Shown here: piece after piece, positions 1 through 8,268 of the stretch | How the letters are laid out: each line of letters opens with the position of its first letter | Position numbering within the stretch: the stretch's first letter is position 1 | Assembly (NCBI RefSeq): GCF_036240795.1 | Contig: NZ_CP108454.1 | Coordinates: 2,356,001-2,420,000 of the forward strand | Origin: Streptomyces sp. NBC_01268 | GTDB lineage: Bacteria; Actinomycetota; Actinomycetes; Streptomycetales; Streptomycetaceae | DNA length: 64,000 nt | Direction of reading: 5' to 3' | Translations under genes and position numbers: made by a program | The notes under the pieces: model-generated | Seen by the model: the letters and a program-made list of their open reading frames with translations, nothing else | What the model was told of the DNA's origin: nothing | Database searches by the model: none

Positions 1-279
1 CGCCTCGGACATCAGCTGTCCCTGGAGCGGGACGTACGGTCCGACGTACTCCACCTCGTTCATCGACGGGTGGAAGAACATCGTCAGATAGACGCCCGTC
101 AGGATGATGATGAGGAAGCTGTAGAGGCAGACCTCGCCCAGCATGAACGACCAGTGGTCCGGGAAGATCTTCCGCATGTTGGCCTTGGCCAGCGTGTAGA
201 TCCCCAGGCGGCCGTCGGCCCAGTCGGCGATGCGCTCGCCGGCGGGGGCCTTCTTCTGCGTATTGGTCACAGTGCTCAT
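1..279 (-). CDS. qcrB: Cytochrome bc1 complex cytochrome b subunit QcrB, N-terminal part (cut by window edge)
   Basis: Only the first 93 codons are in the window. The protein begins MSTVTNTQKK and continues through a basic amphipathic stretch (ADWADGRLGIYTLAKANMRKIFPDHWSF) into the first membrane segment, typical of actinobacterial QcrB. The ATG overlaps the qcrA stop codon by 4 bp (ATGA), so it is the third gene of the qcrC-qcrA-qcrB run and probably translationally coupled. QcrB holds the two b haems and the quinol sites of the menaquinol:cytochrome c reductase. Haem-ligand histidines lie outside the window, so identification rests on the N-terminus plus operon position. Confidence 0.93.
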   Translation of the reverse strand, partial: MSTVTNTQKKAPAGERIADWADGRLGIYTLAKANMRKIFPDHWSFMLGEVCLYSFLIIILTGVYLTMFFHPSMNEVEYVGPYVPLQGQLMSEA

Positions 280-1328
280 CCGCGCTCCCAGAAGGCGGGA
301 CCGACGGGCTCATCGAAGTCGCCGTGCGCCTCCAGGAAGCCCTTGTCGTTCACGCCGATCCGCAGCTGCGGGAGGGCGTGGCCGGCCGGGCCGAAGATGA
401 CACGGGCGCCGTCGGACAGGTCGAAGGTGGACTGGTGGCACGGGCAGAGCACGTGGTGCGTCTGCTGCTCGTACAGAGAGATCGGGCAGCCGACGTGGGT
501 GCAGATCTTCGAGAAGGCGACGATGCCCTCGTGCGACCACTCGAGCTCGCGCTTGTCCTTGATGTCCTCCGGCTGGATGCGGACGATCATCAGGGCGGCC
601 TTGGCGATCTCGGTCTGGAAGTGCTCGTCGTGCTCCGAGAGGCCCTCGGGCATCGCGAAGGTCAGCGAACCGACCGCGACGTCCTCGGGACGCAGCGGCT
701 CGTGCGTGTTCATGTTGACGAGCAGCTTGCCCTTGGCCCACAGGGTGGAGCGGAGCTTCTTCTCGGGCAGCGGGCCCATGTCACGCAGCAGCACGATGCC
801 GGAGAGCGGCACCATGGCCAGCGCGCCGAACAGCGTGTTGCGGATCAGCTTGCGCCGGCCGAAGCCGGACTCGGCGGCACCGGCCGCGAAGTCCGCCATG
901 ACCTTGGCCTTGACCTCGGGCGTGGCCGCCATCGGGTGACGCTCGTCGGCGACCTCGACGTCGGACATCAGGGTGCGGGCCCAGTGGACCGCGCCCGCGC
1001 CGATGAAGAACAGGGCCGCACCGAGGGTCAGACCCAGGGAGAAGTTGAGCGCGGACACCCGGCCGAAGGGCCAGATGTACACGATCTTGTCCACCGGGAA
1101 GATCACGTACGAGGCGATGAAGCCGATCGTGGCCAGCATCGACAGCGTGAACATGAAGGCGACCGCACGCTCGGACCGCCGGGCGGCCCGCTCGTCGATG
1201 TCCTGGATGCGCGGCTTGTGGGGCGGGAGGCCCGGGTCGGCGAACGGGTCGTCGACGACCTTCACCGCGCCGTGCGCGGTGCCCTGCTCGGACGGCAGGT
1301 TCTCTTCTGGATTCTCTTGGGTACTCAT
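276..1328 (-). CDS. qcrA: Rieske iron-sulfur subunit QcrA of the bc1 complex
   Basis: A 350-residue protein with the actinobacterial three-helix N-terminus (membrane segments near 54-76, 93-115 and 163-181) and a C-terminal Rieske domain. The cluster motifs are CTHVGC at 276-281 and CPCH at 295-298, so the [2Fe-2S] ligands are Cys276, His278, Cys295 and His298, with Cys281 and Cys297 placed for the disulfide. It moves electrons from menaquinol to the dihaem cytochrome QcrC. It overlaps qcrC upstream and qcrB downstream by 4 bp each. Length and the three membrane segments fit the actinobacterial form rather than the single-helix proteobacterial form. Confidence 0.97.
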   Translation of the reverse strand: MSTQENPEENLPSEQGTAHGAVKVVDDPFADPGLPPHKPRIQDIDERAARRSERAVAFMFTLSMLATIGFIASYVIFPVDKIVYIWPFGRVSALNFSLGLTLGAALFFIGAGAVHWARTLMSDVEVADERHPMAATPEVKAKVMADFAAGAAESGFGRRKLIRNTLFGALAMVPLSGIVLLRDMGPLPEKKLRSTLWAKGKLLVNMNTHEPLRPEDVAVGSLTFAMPEGLSEHDEHFQTEIAKAALMIVRIQPEDIKDKRELEWSHEGIVAFSKICTHVGCPISLYEQQTHHVLCPCHQSTFDLSDGARVIFGPAGHALPQLRIGVNDKGFLEAHGDFDEPVGPAFWERG

Positions 1329-2134
1329 GACTTCTTGGCCTTAGCGGTGTGGGCCGCGACCCAGATGGCAACTGCGATCAGCGCGCCCAGACCGAAGACC
1401 CACGCGAACAGACCCTCGCTGACGGGGCCGAGGCCACCCAGCTTGAGACCACCCGGGTTGTCGGCCTTGTCGCTGTTGACGGCCTGGACGTAGGCGATGA
1501 TGTCCTTCTTCTGCTTCTCCGGCATGGTCGTGTCGGGGAAGGAGGGCATGTTCTGCGGGCCGGTCTGCATGGCCTCGTAGAGGTGCTTCGGGCTGACGCC
1601 TTCGAGGTTCGGGGCGTACTTGCCGTAGGTCAGCGCGCCACCCTCACCGGTGAAGTTGTGGCACTGGGCGCAGTTGGAGCGGAACAGCTCGCCGCCCTTG
1701 GCGATGTCGGCGCCGTCAGGGCTGTACTGGCCTTCGGTCGGCACGATCGGGCCGGCACCGAGGGAAGCCACGTACGCCGCGAGCTGATCGATCTCAGCCT
1801 GCGTGTAGATGACCTTCTTCTTCGGGACCTGGGCGCCCGGCTGCTGGGCCGGCATACGGCCCGTGCCGACCTGGAAGTCCACGGCCGCCGAGCCCACGCC
1901 GACCAGGGACGGACCGTCAGAGGTGCCCTGACCGCCGGTCCCGTGGCAGCTGGCGCAGCCTACGGCGTAGAGCTTCTTGCCCTCCTCGATGGCGAGGGAC
2001 TGGGCGGTTTCGTCGGCCTTCGCGGTGCCCGCGGGCGCGAACGCGGCGTACAGCCCCCCAGTTGCCGCCAGCGCGAGAAGTAGGACGACGACCGCCGCCA
2101 GCGGATGGCGTCGTCGTGCGGAGAGCTTTTTCAC
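1325..2134 (-). CDS. qcrC: Dihaem cytochrome c subunit QcrC of the bc1 complex
   Basis: A 269-residue protein starting with GTG. An N-terminal signal/anchor segment (about 11-32) is followed by two c-type haem motifs, CASCH at 60-64 and CAQCH at 155-159, and a C-terminal membrane helix near 243-262. The two-haem design is the actinobacterial replacement for cytochrome c1 plus soluble cytochrome c; it passes electrons directly to the CuA site of CtaC in a bcc-aa3 supercomplex. It lies 75 bp downstream of ctaE and overlaps qcrA by 4 bp, so ctaE-qcrC-qcrA-qcrB probably form one transcript. Confidence 0.97.
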   Translation of the reverse strand: MKKLSARRRHPLAAVVVLLLALAATGGLYAAFAPAGTAKADETAQSLAIEEGKKLYAVGCASCHGTGGQGTSDGPSLVGVGSAAVDFQVGTGRMPAQQPGAQVPKKKVIYTQAEIDQLAAYVASLGAGPIVPTEGQYSPDGADIAKGGELFRSNCAQCHNFTGEGGALTYGKYAPNLEGVSPKHLYEAMQTGPQNMPSFPDTTMPEKQKKDIIAYVQAVNSDKADNPGGLKLGGLGPVSEGLFAWVFGLGALIAVAIWVAAHTAKAKKS

Positions 2135-2209
2135 GGATTACCCCGGTGTCAGGATCTTCTGCGTCGATGCTTGCTGGATGTGTGGCCCGCCGGGAGCGGC
2201 GGAGCACGA

Positions 2210-2830
2210 TTACTTGATCAAGTAGATCGTGGCGAAGAGGCCGATCCAGACGACATCGACGAAGTGCCAGTAGTAGGACACGACGATGGCGGCGGTTGCC
2301 TGCTCGTGAGTGAACCTCTTGGCGGCGTACGTCCGGCCCAGGACCAGCAGGAAGGCGATGAGACCGCCCGTCACGTGCAGGCCGTGGAAGCCGGTGGTCA
2401 GGTAGAACACCGTGCCGTACGGGTCCGAGGACAGCGAGAGGCCGTCCTCCTTGACCAGCTCGGTGTACTCGAAGACCTGGCCGCCAATGAAGATCGCGCC
2501 CATCACGAACGTGATGATGAACCACGTCCGGAGCTTCTTCACGTCGCCCCGCTCCGCGGCGAAGACGCCGAGCTGGCAGGTGAGTGAGGAGAGCACCAGG
2601 ATCGTGGTGTTCGTCGCCGAGAACGGGAGGTTCAAGGCCGAGGCCTTTTCCGTCCAGAACTCGGCGCCCATCACGGATCGCAGGGTGAAGTACATCGCGA
2701 AGAGGGCCGCGAAGAACATCAGCTCGGAGCTCAACCAGATGATGGTTCCGACGCTGGTGAGGTTCGGTCGATTGACCGACGGGTGCGCGTGCCCGGTTTC
2801 TACTGTCGTTACTGTCGCCACGACCGACAT
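2210..2830 (-). CDS. ctaE: Cytochrome c oxidase subunit III CtaE
   Basis: A 206-residue protein with about five membrane segments and the subunit III signature around [17 protein letters not shown], followed by later conserved stretches [10 protein letters not shown] and [10 protein letters not shown]. It stabilises the aa3 oxidase core. The ATG sits in the right arm of a 21-bp perfect palindrome (2821-2841), and I see no Shine-Dalgarno sequence at normal distance, so initiation may be unusual. It heads the ctaE-qcrCAB run and is divergent from the receiver-like gene at 3018. Confidence 0.96.
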   Translation of the reverse strand: MSVVATVTTVETGHAHPSVNRPNLTSVGTIIWLSSELMFFAALFAMYFTLRSVMGAEFWTEKASALNLPFSATNTTILVLSSLTCQLGVFAAERGDVKKLRTWFIITFVMGAIFIGGQVFEYTELVKEDGLSLSSDPYGTVFYLTTGFHGLHVTGGLIAFLLVLGRTYAAKRFTHEQATAAIVVSYYWHFVDVVWIGLFATIYLIK

Positions 2831-2841
2831 TATGTCGGTCG
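2821..2841. repeat. 21-bp perfect palindrome covering the ctaE start codon
   Basis: Arms CGACCGACAT (2821-2830) and ATGTCGGTCG (2832-2841) are exact reverse complements around one central base. The minus-strand ATG of ctaE is at 2830-2828, so the palindrome contains the initiation region. It could be a regulator site or an mRNA hairpin hiding the start codon. Confidence 0.75.
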
Positions 2842-3017
2842 CTTATCCCGCCCTCACTCCGGGGGGTGCCGTTCGGAGTGTCCGGGGGGCGTGTCCTGCC
2901 CGAACGGCCCATCGGAAGGGCCTTCCGGCACCCTTCGAACAGGTGTTGAACGGGTGTTGACGAGGTGTGGACCGGAGTAGCATCCGCGCAACGACCGACC
3001 ACCTTCACGGAGGAACG

Positions 3018-3419
3018 ATGCAGTCGAGCGCCACGGTCCTGGTCTACAGCGACGACGCGAACACCCGCGCGCAGGTCCGCCTGGCGGCGGGTCGCAGGCC
3101 CGCGGCCGATGTTCCCCCGGTCGAGTTCGTCGAGTGCGCGACGCTGCCCGCCGTGTTGACGGCCCTGGACGAGGGCGGCATCGACGTGTGCGTGCTGGAC
3201 GGCGAGACGGTGCCGGCGGGCGGCATGGGCGTGTGCCGGCAGATCAAGGACGAGGTCTTCCACTGCCCTCCGGTCCTGCTGCTGATCGGCCGTCCGCAGG
3301 ACGCCTGGCTGGCCACCTGGAGTCGCGCGGACGCCGCGGTCACCCTTCCGGTGGAACCGGTGGAGTTCGCGGCGTCCCTGGCGTCCCTGCTGCGTTCGCG
3401 GCTCTCCCTCGACGCCTGA
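3018..3419 (+). CDS. Receiver-like (CheY-fold) single-domain protein, degenerate
   Basis: A 133-residue protein; the ATG at 3018 follows GGAGG at 3010-3014. Pattern and length fit a lone response-regulator receiver fold: VLVYSDD at 7-13 in the acidic-pocket position, VCVLDGE at 57-63 with Asp61 in the phospho-acceptor position, and a C-terminal VTLPVEPVEF stretch. The conserved Lys expected before the Pro of the last loop is Leu110 here, so phosphorylation may be lost or altered. There is no output domain. It is divergent from ctaE, which makes a link to respiration possible but unproven. Confidence 0.7.
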   Translation: MQSSATVLVYSDDANTRAQVRLAAGRRPAADVPPVEFVECATLPAVLTALDEGGIDVCVLDGETVPAGGMGVCRQIKDEVFHCPPVLLLIGRPQDAWLATWSRADAAVTLPVEPVEFAASLASLLRSRLSLDA

Positions 3420-3430
3420 GGGTTCTGCGG

Positions 3431-3465
3431 GGCCTGAGAGGCCTTGCGGGGCCCGAGGCGGCCCC
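3431..3465. terminator. GC hairpins between convergent genes
   Basis: Two small perfect stems, GGCCT-GAG-AGGCC (3431-3443) and GGGGCC-N6-GGCCCC (3448-3465), lie between the ends of the receiver-like gene and the L,D-transpeptidase gene. No U tract follows; this is a weak bidirectional terminator candidate. Confidence 0.35.
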
Positions 3466-3489
3466 GGGGGGCCCGGGGGCCCGTGAGGC

Positions 3490-4746
3490 CTACAGGGAGG
3501 GCCTGAGCCGGGCCTTGGCGTCCACGGTGGCGGCCGGATCGGAGGAGTCCGCCACCAGGGCGCTGCCCTTGCGCCACTTGGCCCAGTCCAGGTTCCAGTC
3601 GCCGAAGCCGTTGCCGAAGGTGTCCATCATCTCGCCCTCGCTGTTGACGACGCGGACGATGTCCCCCGGGCGCACGTTCTCGTAGAACCAGGCGGCGTTC
3701 CCTGTCGACATGCCGACACAGCCGTGGCTGACGTTCTCGACCCCCTGGGAGCCGACGGACCACGGCGCGGCGTGCACGTACTCGCCGCTCCACGTCACCC
3801 GTGTCGCGTAGTAGACGGGCAGGTCGTACGAGTCGGAGCTGCCCTCCGAGATGCCGATGCTGGTGCCCCGCATCCGGACGTAGTACTCCTTGCCGAGCAC
3901 CACTTTGATCCCGTTACGGGTGGAGAAGCCCGGTTTTCCGGTGGTCACCGGAATGGTGTTGATCACTTCTCCGTTGCGCCGCACCGTCATGTAGTGCGAG
4001 CCGGCGTCGGCGACGGCCTCGATCCGGTCGCCGATGGTCAGCTTGAGCGGCTTGGAGTCGCCTCCGTAGAGCTTGTCGCCGACCTTGAGACCGGCCAGGT
4101 TGCCGGTGGCGGTGACGACGGCGCCCGTGGGCCAGTACTCCTTCGGGCGGAAGTGCAGCTTCTTGTCGTCCACCCAGTACCAGGAGCCCTCCACGGCGGG
4201 CGTCGAGCGGACCTTGAGGGCCCGTTCCACGATCGCGCGGGCCGCCTTGTCCTTGACCGGGAGGCTCAGGTCGGCGGTGATCGGCTGACCGACGCCGTAC
4301 GTGCCCGCCTGCGGGCCGAAGGCGACGGTGAGGGCCCGTTTGGCCGGAGCCGTCTCGAAGGTGAACGTACGGGCCCCAGGGGCGCCGTCCCCGTCCTCCG
4401 TGGCCACCTGGACGGTGTACCGGGCGCCGGCCGCCAGCGCGGCGGTGGAGCGCCACTTGCGCCCGTCCGCGGTGAGCTCGCCGGCCAGGTGGTGGCCCGA
4501 CTCGTCCAGGGCGGTGACGTCGGTGATCCGCCCGTCGTCGCCCTTGGCCGTGATCTCCAGCGGCTTCTCGGGGTCGGCCTTCTTGCCCTCCTCGGGGGCG
4601 TTGAAGGCGATCTCGTCCGCCGCGTCGTAGGGCTTCGCCGAGAGCGGATGGTTTCCGGAGCCCGCGCACGCGGTGGCGCCCGCGGTGACGGTGAGGGCCA
4701 GAAGAGTGCAGCTCAGAACAGTCCGAATGCGCGGCGTGTCGTTCAT
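3490..4746 (-). CDS. L,D-transpeptidase lipoprotein (Ig-like domains plus YkuD domain)
   Basis: A 418-residue exported protein. The N-terminus has a hydrophobic segment ending in a lipobox-like ATAC with Cys27, so it is probably a lipoprotein. Residues about 50-240 form two Ig-like beta domains as in actinobacterial Ldt proteins. The C-terminal YkuD domain has the signature HGCVGMS with His341 and catalytic Cys343. Such enzymes make 3-3 cross-links in peptidoglycan or attach proteins to it. It sits between ctaF and the ctaE-side genes in the same orientation as the oxidase operons but is separated from ctaF by a strong terminator, so it is probably its own unit. Confidence 0.93.
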   Translation of the reverse strand: MNDTPRIRTVLSCTLLALTVTAGATACAGSGNHPLSAKPYDAADEIAFNAPEEGKKADPEKPLEITAKGDDGRITDVTALDESGHHLAGELTADGRKWRSTAALAAGARYTVQVATEDGDGAPGARTFTFETAPAKRALTVAFGPQAGTYGVGQPITADLSLPVKDKAARAIVERALKVRSTPAVEGSWYWVDDKKLHFRPKEYWPTGAVVTATGNLAGLKVGDKLYGGDSKPLKLTIGDRIEAVADAGSHYMTVRRNGEVINTIPVTTGKPGFSTRNGIKVVLGKEYYVRMRGTSIGISEGSSDSYDLPVYYATRVTWSGEYVHAAPWSVGSQGVENVSHGCVGMSTGNAAWFYENVRPGDIVRVVNSEGEMMDTFGNGFGDWNLDWAKWRKGSALVADSSDPAATVDAKARLRPSL

Positions 4747-4796
4747 GACTTCACGTTAAGAACAATCCTCGGACCCAGCGCGCCGGGCATGGCAAA

Positions 4797-4842
4797 CGAG
4801 GGGCCCGGCCGCTTCGTTCGCACGAAGTGACCGGGCCCCTCG
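4797..4842 (-). terminator. Strong terminator after ctaF
   Basis: Outer arms CGAGGGGCCCGG (4797-4808) and CCGGGCCCCTCG (4831-4842) are perfect, and the interior holds a second stem CTTCGT/ACGAAG with a TCGC loop (4812-4827). It lies 25 bp after the ctaF stop. Confidence 0.8.
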
Positions 4843-4866
4843 GGGTGTTACGGGGTACTGCGGGTG

Positions 4867-5265
4867 CTACTGGTTCTGGTTCTCACCGCGGTAGAACTCG
4901 AAGACCCAGCCGAAGATGCCGACCAGGATCAACGGGGCGGAGAAGTACAGGATCCACCAGCCCATCGCGATGGCGAGGAAGGCGAGCGCACCGCCGATGG
5001 CCAGCGAGAGCGGCTGCCAGCTGTGGGGGGCGAAGAAGCCCACCTCGCCGGCCTCGTCCGCGACGTCGGCCTCCTTCTCGTCCTGCGCCATGGCGTCGAC
5101 CCGCCGGGCCGTGAAGGCCAGGTAGTAGCCGATCATGATGCAGAGACCGAACGCCAGGAACAGCGCCGTCGTGCCGACCGGCTCCTTCGACCACACGCCA
5201 TAGAGGATCGCCATGGCGAGGACGAAGACGCTCAGCCAGATGAACATCTTGCCCTGGATCTTCAC
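4867..5265 (-). CDS. ctaF: Cytochrome c oxidase subunit IV CtaF (actinobacterial)
   Basis: A 132-residue protein with four membrane segments (about 7-24, 29-50, 84-98, 103-121), the size and layout of actinobacterial subunit IV of the aa3 oxidase. It starts with GTG overlapping the ctaD stop by 4 bp (GTGA). It is the last gene of ctaC-ctaD-ctaF and is followed by a strong hairpin. Confidence 0.95.
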   Translation of the reverse strand: MKIQGKMFIWLSVFVLAMAILYGVWSKEPVGTTALFLAFGLCIMIGYYLAFTARRVDAMAQDEKEADVADEAGEVGFFAPHSWQPLSLAIGGALAFLAIAMGWWILYFSAPLILVGIFGWVFEFYRGENQNQ

Positions 5266-6998
5266 TTGCCGGTCTCCTTGCCGCCGGTGAGCGCCGCCAC
5301 CTCGTGACCCTTGTTCTCGAGCTGGTCGAGAGCCGCGATCTCAGGGTGGTGCAGGTCGAACGCCGGGGATTCGGAACGGATCCGCGGCAGGGTGAGGAAG
5401 TTGTGCCGCGGCGGCGGGCAGGACGTCGCCCACTCGAGCGAACGGCCGTAGCCCCACGGGTCGTCGACCTCGATCTTCTTGCCGTACTTGGCGGTCTTCC
5501 ACACGTTGTAGAAGAACGGCAGCATCGACAGGCCGAGCAGGAACGACGAGATCGTCGAGATGGTGTTCAGCGCCGTGAAGCCGTCGGCGTCGAGGTAGTC
5601 CGCGTAACGACGCGGCATGCCCTCGGCACCCAGCCAGTGCTGGACCAGGAACGTGCCGTGGAAGCCCACGAACAGCGTCCAGAAGGTCATCTTGCCGAGC
5701 CGCTCGTCCAGCATCTTGCCGGTGAACTTCGGCCACCAGAAGTGGAAGCCGGAGAACATCGCGAAGACCACGGTGCCGAAGATGACGTAGTGGAAGTGCG
5801 CGACGACGAAGTACGAGTCGGAGACGTGGAAGTCCATCGGCGGCGAGGCCAGGATGACGCCGGTCAGACCACCGAAGGTGAAGGTGATCAGGAAGCCGAC
5901 GGCCCAGAGCATCGGGGTCTCGAAGGACAGCGAGCCCTTCCACATCGTGCCGATCCAGTTGAAGAACTTCACGCCGGTCGGTACGGCGATGAGGAACGTC
6001 ATGAAGGAGAAGAACGGCAGGAGCACGCCACCGGTGACGTACATGTGGTGCGCCCACACGGTCACGGACAGACCCGCGATCGCGATGGTCGCGGCCACCA
6101 GACCGATGTAGCCGAACATCGGCTTGCGGCTGAAGACCGGGATGACCTCGGAGATGATGCCGAAGAAGGGCAAGGCGATGATGTACACCTCTGGGTGTCC
6201 GAAGAACCAGAAGAGGTGTTGCCAGAGCAGCGCTCCGCCGTTGGCCGCGTCGAAGACGTGGGCACCGAACTTGCGGTCCGCCTCCAGGGCGAACAGCGCG
6301 GCCGCCAGGACCGGGAAGGCGAGCAGGACCAGGACACCGGTCAGCAGCACGTTCCAGGTGAAGATCGGCATGCGGAACATCGTCATGCCCGGAGCGCGCA
6401 TGCAGATGATCGTGGTGATGAAGTTGACCGAGCCGAGGATCGTGCCGAAGCCGGAGAAGGCCAGACCCATGATCCACATGTCGGCGCCGACGCCCGGCGA
6501 GCGGACCGCGTCCGACAGCGGGGAGTAGGCGAACCAGCCGAAGTCGGCCGCACCCTGCGGGGTGAGGAAGCCGGCCACCGCGATGATCGAGCCGAACAGG
6601 TACAGCCAGTAGGCGAACATGTTCAGCCGCGGGAACGCCACGTCGGGCGCGCCGATCTGCAGCGGCATGATCCAGTTCGCGAAGCCCGCGAAGAGCGGGG
6701 TGGCGAACATCAGCAGCATGATCGTGCCATGCATGGTGAACGCCTGGTTGAACTGCTCGTTCGACATGATCTGCGTGCCCGGACGGGCAAGCTCGGCGCG
6801 CATGAAGAGCGCCATCAGACCGCCGATGATGAAGAACACGAACGACGTCACCAGGTACATGGTGCCGATCGTCTTGTGGTCGGTGGTGGTAAGCCACTTC
6901 ACCACGACGTTGCCGGGCTGCTTGCGGCGGACCGGGAGCTCGTTCTCGTACGAGTCCTCAGCCGCGGCCGAGCCGTGGGGTTCGTTGAGGATGCTCAC
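5262..6998 (-). CDS. ctaD: Cytochrome c oxidase subunit I CtaD
   Basis: I place the start at a GTG at 6998 ([14 protein letters not shown]...), which gives 578 residues and overlaps the ctaC stop by 4 bp; the open frame continues upstream but that part is out of frame with ctaC coding and unlike the family. About twelve membrane helices carry the haem-copper oxidase motifs, including [12 protein letters not shown] at the start of helix [16 protein letters not shown] with the CuB His and cross-linked Tyr, the [10 protein letters not shown] stretch with paired CuB histidines, and [13 protein letters not shown] with the haem a/a3 ligands. It reduces oxygen at the haem a3-CuB centre and pumps protons. 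Confidence 0.97.
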   Translation of the reverse strand: MSILNEPHGSAAAEDSYENELPVRRKQPGNVVVKWLTTTDHKTIGTMYLVTSFVFFIIGGLMALFMRAELARPGTQIMSNEQFNQAFTMHGTIMLLMFATPLFAGFANWIMPLQIGAPDVAFPRLNMFAYWLYLFGSIIAVAGFLTPQGAADFGWFAYSPLSDAVRSPGVGADMWIMGLAFSGFGTILGSVNFITTIICMRAPGMTMFRMPIFTWNVLLTGVLVLLAFPVLAAALFALEADRKFGAHVFDAANGGALLWQHLFWFFGHPEVYIIALPFFGIISEVIPVFSRKPMFGYIGLVAATIAIAGLSVTVWAHHMYVTGGVLLPFFSFMTFLIAVPTGVKFFNWIGTMWKGSLSFETPMLWAVGFLITFTFGGLTGVILASPPMDFHVSDSYFVVAHFHYVIFGTVVFAMFSGFHFWWPKFTGKMLDERLGKMTFWTLFVGFHGTFLVQHWLGAEGMPRRYADYLDADGFTALNTISTISSFLLGLSMLPFFYNVWKTAKYGKKIEVDDPWGYGRSLEWATSCPPPRHNFLTLPRIRSESPAFDLHHPEIAALDQLENKGHEVAALTGGKETGK

Positions 6999-7960
6999 AG
7001 CTTGTTCGTCTCCGCATTCCTGGCCGGGTCCGTCTGCTCGATGCCAGACGGGATGTAGCCGGTCTGCCCCTTCTCCGCCAGCTCCTTCAGGTGCTGCTGG
7101 TAGCGCTCCGGAGAGACCACCTTGACGTTGAAGAGCATCCGGGAGTGGTCGACACCGCACAGCTCGGCGCACTTGCCGAGGAACGTGCCCTCCTGGGTCG
7201 GGATGACCTCGAAGGCGTTGGTGTGACCGGGGATGACGTCCTGCTTCATGAGGAAGGGGACAACCCAGAAGGAGTGGATGACGTCGCGGGAGGTCAGGAC
7301 GAACCGGACCCTCTCGCCCTTGGGCAGCCACAGGGTCGGACCGGGGTTGCCGGTCTGCGGGTTCCGGTCACCGGGGATGCCGGCGTCGTAGACGCCGCCC
7401 GCGTTCGCGGGGAACGCGTCCTTGTACTTGTCCGGAATGGCCGCGAGGTTGATGTCCGTCTTCGCGTTGCCCTTCACACCGGGCACGTCCTCGACGTAGT
7501 TGAAGCCCCAGCTCCACTGGTAGCCGACCACGTTCACGGTGTGGGCCGGCTTCGGGGAGAGCTCGAGGAGCTTCGACTCGTCGCGTGCGGTGAAGTAGAA
7601 GAGCACCGAGACGATGATGAGCGGGGTGACCGTGTACAGCGCCTCGATGGGCATGTTGTACCGGGTCTGCGGGGGTACCTCCACCTTGGTGCGGCTGCGC
7701 CGGTGGAAGATGGTCGCCCACAGGATCAGACCCCACACCAGCACGCCCGTGATGAGCGCTGCCGCCCACGAGCCCTGCCAGAGGGAGAGGATCCGAGGCG
7801 CCTCTTCCGTCACCGGGGTGGGCATGCCAAGGCGGGGGAAGTCTTCCCAGTTGTACGAGCAGCCGGTGGCTGTGGCCAGGATCAGGCCCGCAGTCAGCAC
7901 CTGCGGCAGCTTCCGCCGCATCGGGCGCCGCGACGAGCGGTCGGAGCCGTTGGGACTCAC
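6995..7960 (-). CDS. ctaC: Cytochrome c oxidase subunit II CtaC
   Basis: A 321-residue protein. A signal segment ends in a lipobox ATGC with Cys34, so the N-terminus may be lipidated. Two membrane helices follow (about 59-80 and 103-122), then the cupredoxin CuA domain with an upstream His in DVIHSFW and the cluster [12 protein letters not shown]: Cys264, Glu266, Cys268, His272, Met275. It accepts electrons from QcrC. It is the first gene of ctaC-ctaD-ctaF. The 308-bp gap upstream contains an inverted repeat (8048-8076) that may be part of its promoter control. Confidence 0.97.
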   Translation of the reverse strand: MSPNGSDRSSRRPMRRKLPQVLTAGLILATATGCSYNWEDFPRLGMPTPVTEEAPRILSLWQGSWAAALITGVLVWGLILWATIFHRRSRTKVEVPPQTRYNMPIEALYTVTPLIIVSVLFYFTARDESKLLELSPKPAHTVNVVGYQWSWGFNYVEDVPGVKGNAKTDINLAAIPDKYKDAFPANAGGVYDAGIPGDRNPQTGNPGPTLWLPKGERVRFVLTSRDVIHSFWVVPFLMKQDVIPGHTNAFEVIPTQEGTFLGKCAELCGVDHSRMLFNVKVVSPERYQQHLKELAEKGQTGYIPSGIEQTDPARNAETNKL

Positions 7961-8268
7961 GTAGCGCCTTCCCGAGAGTCTCGGCCCGCGTTTGGTCGGC
8001 CACGGCCGTCCGTCTCGCTGGTCGGTCGCCGCCCCGGCCGCGGGCAGGGGTTTGGATGTTTATGCGGACCAAACCCTACTGGACGCTATTTGGGGTCGCG
8101 CGGGGAGGGTGCCCAACGCGCCGTCCGAGTCCCCGAAGGGGTGGACTCCTGCGTTCCGCGGGTGGGTTCCACAGGGCCGATCGGCGGTGCGGGCGGGGCA
8201 TCTGACGGATCCTTACCGCCCCCGGATCCCGTCCGATCGGGACCCCCGGTGCGGGTTAGCGTGGGCGG
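7961..8268. other. Divergent intergenic region between ctaC and the cysteine desulfurase gene
   Basis: 308 bp without a credible gene. It must hold promoters for the ctaCDF operon (leftward) and for the desulfurase gene (rightward). The one clear structure is the GGGTTTGG-N13-CCAAACCC inverted repeat at 8048-8076, set in locally AT-richer sequence; related TTTGG words occur at 7991-7995 and 8090-8094. Confidence 0.6.
8048..8076. promoter_or_regulatory. Inverted repeat GGGTTTGG-N13-CCAAACCC upstream of ctaC
   Basis: Perfect 8-bp arms at 8048-8055 and 8069-8076, 88 bp upstream of the ctaC start. The AT-rich arms stand out from the 70+ percent GC background. I infer an operator for a dimeric regulator of cytochrome oxidase expression; I do not recognise the motif as Rex or another named regulator. 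Confidence 0.45.

Noticed and set aside
6999..7331. Longer ctaD frame beginning at 7331
   Set aside because: The added 111 residues overlap ctaC coding sequence in another frame and do not resemble subunit I; the GTGA overlap supports 6998.
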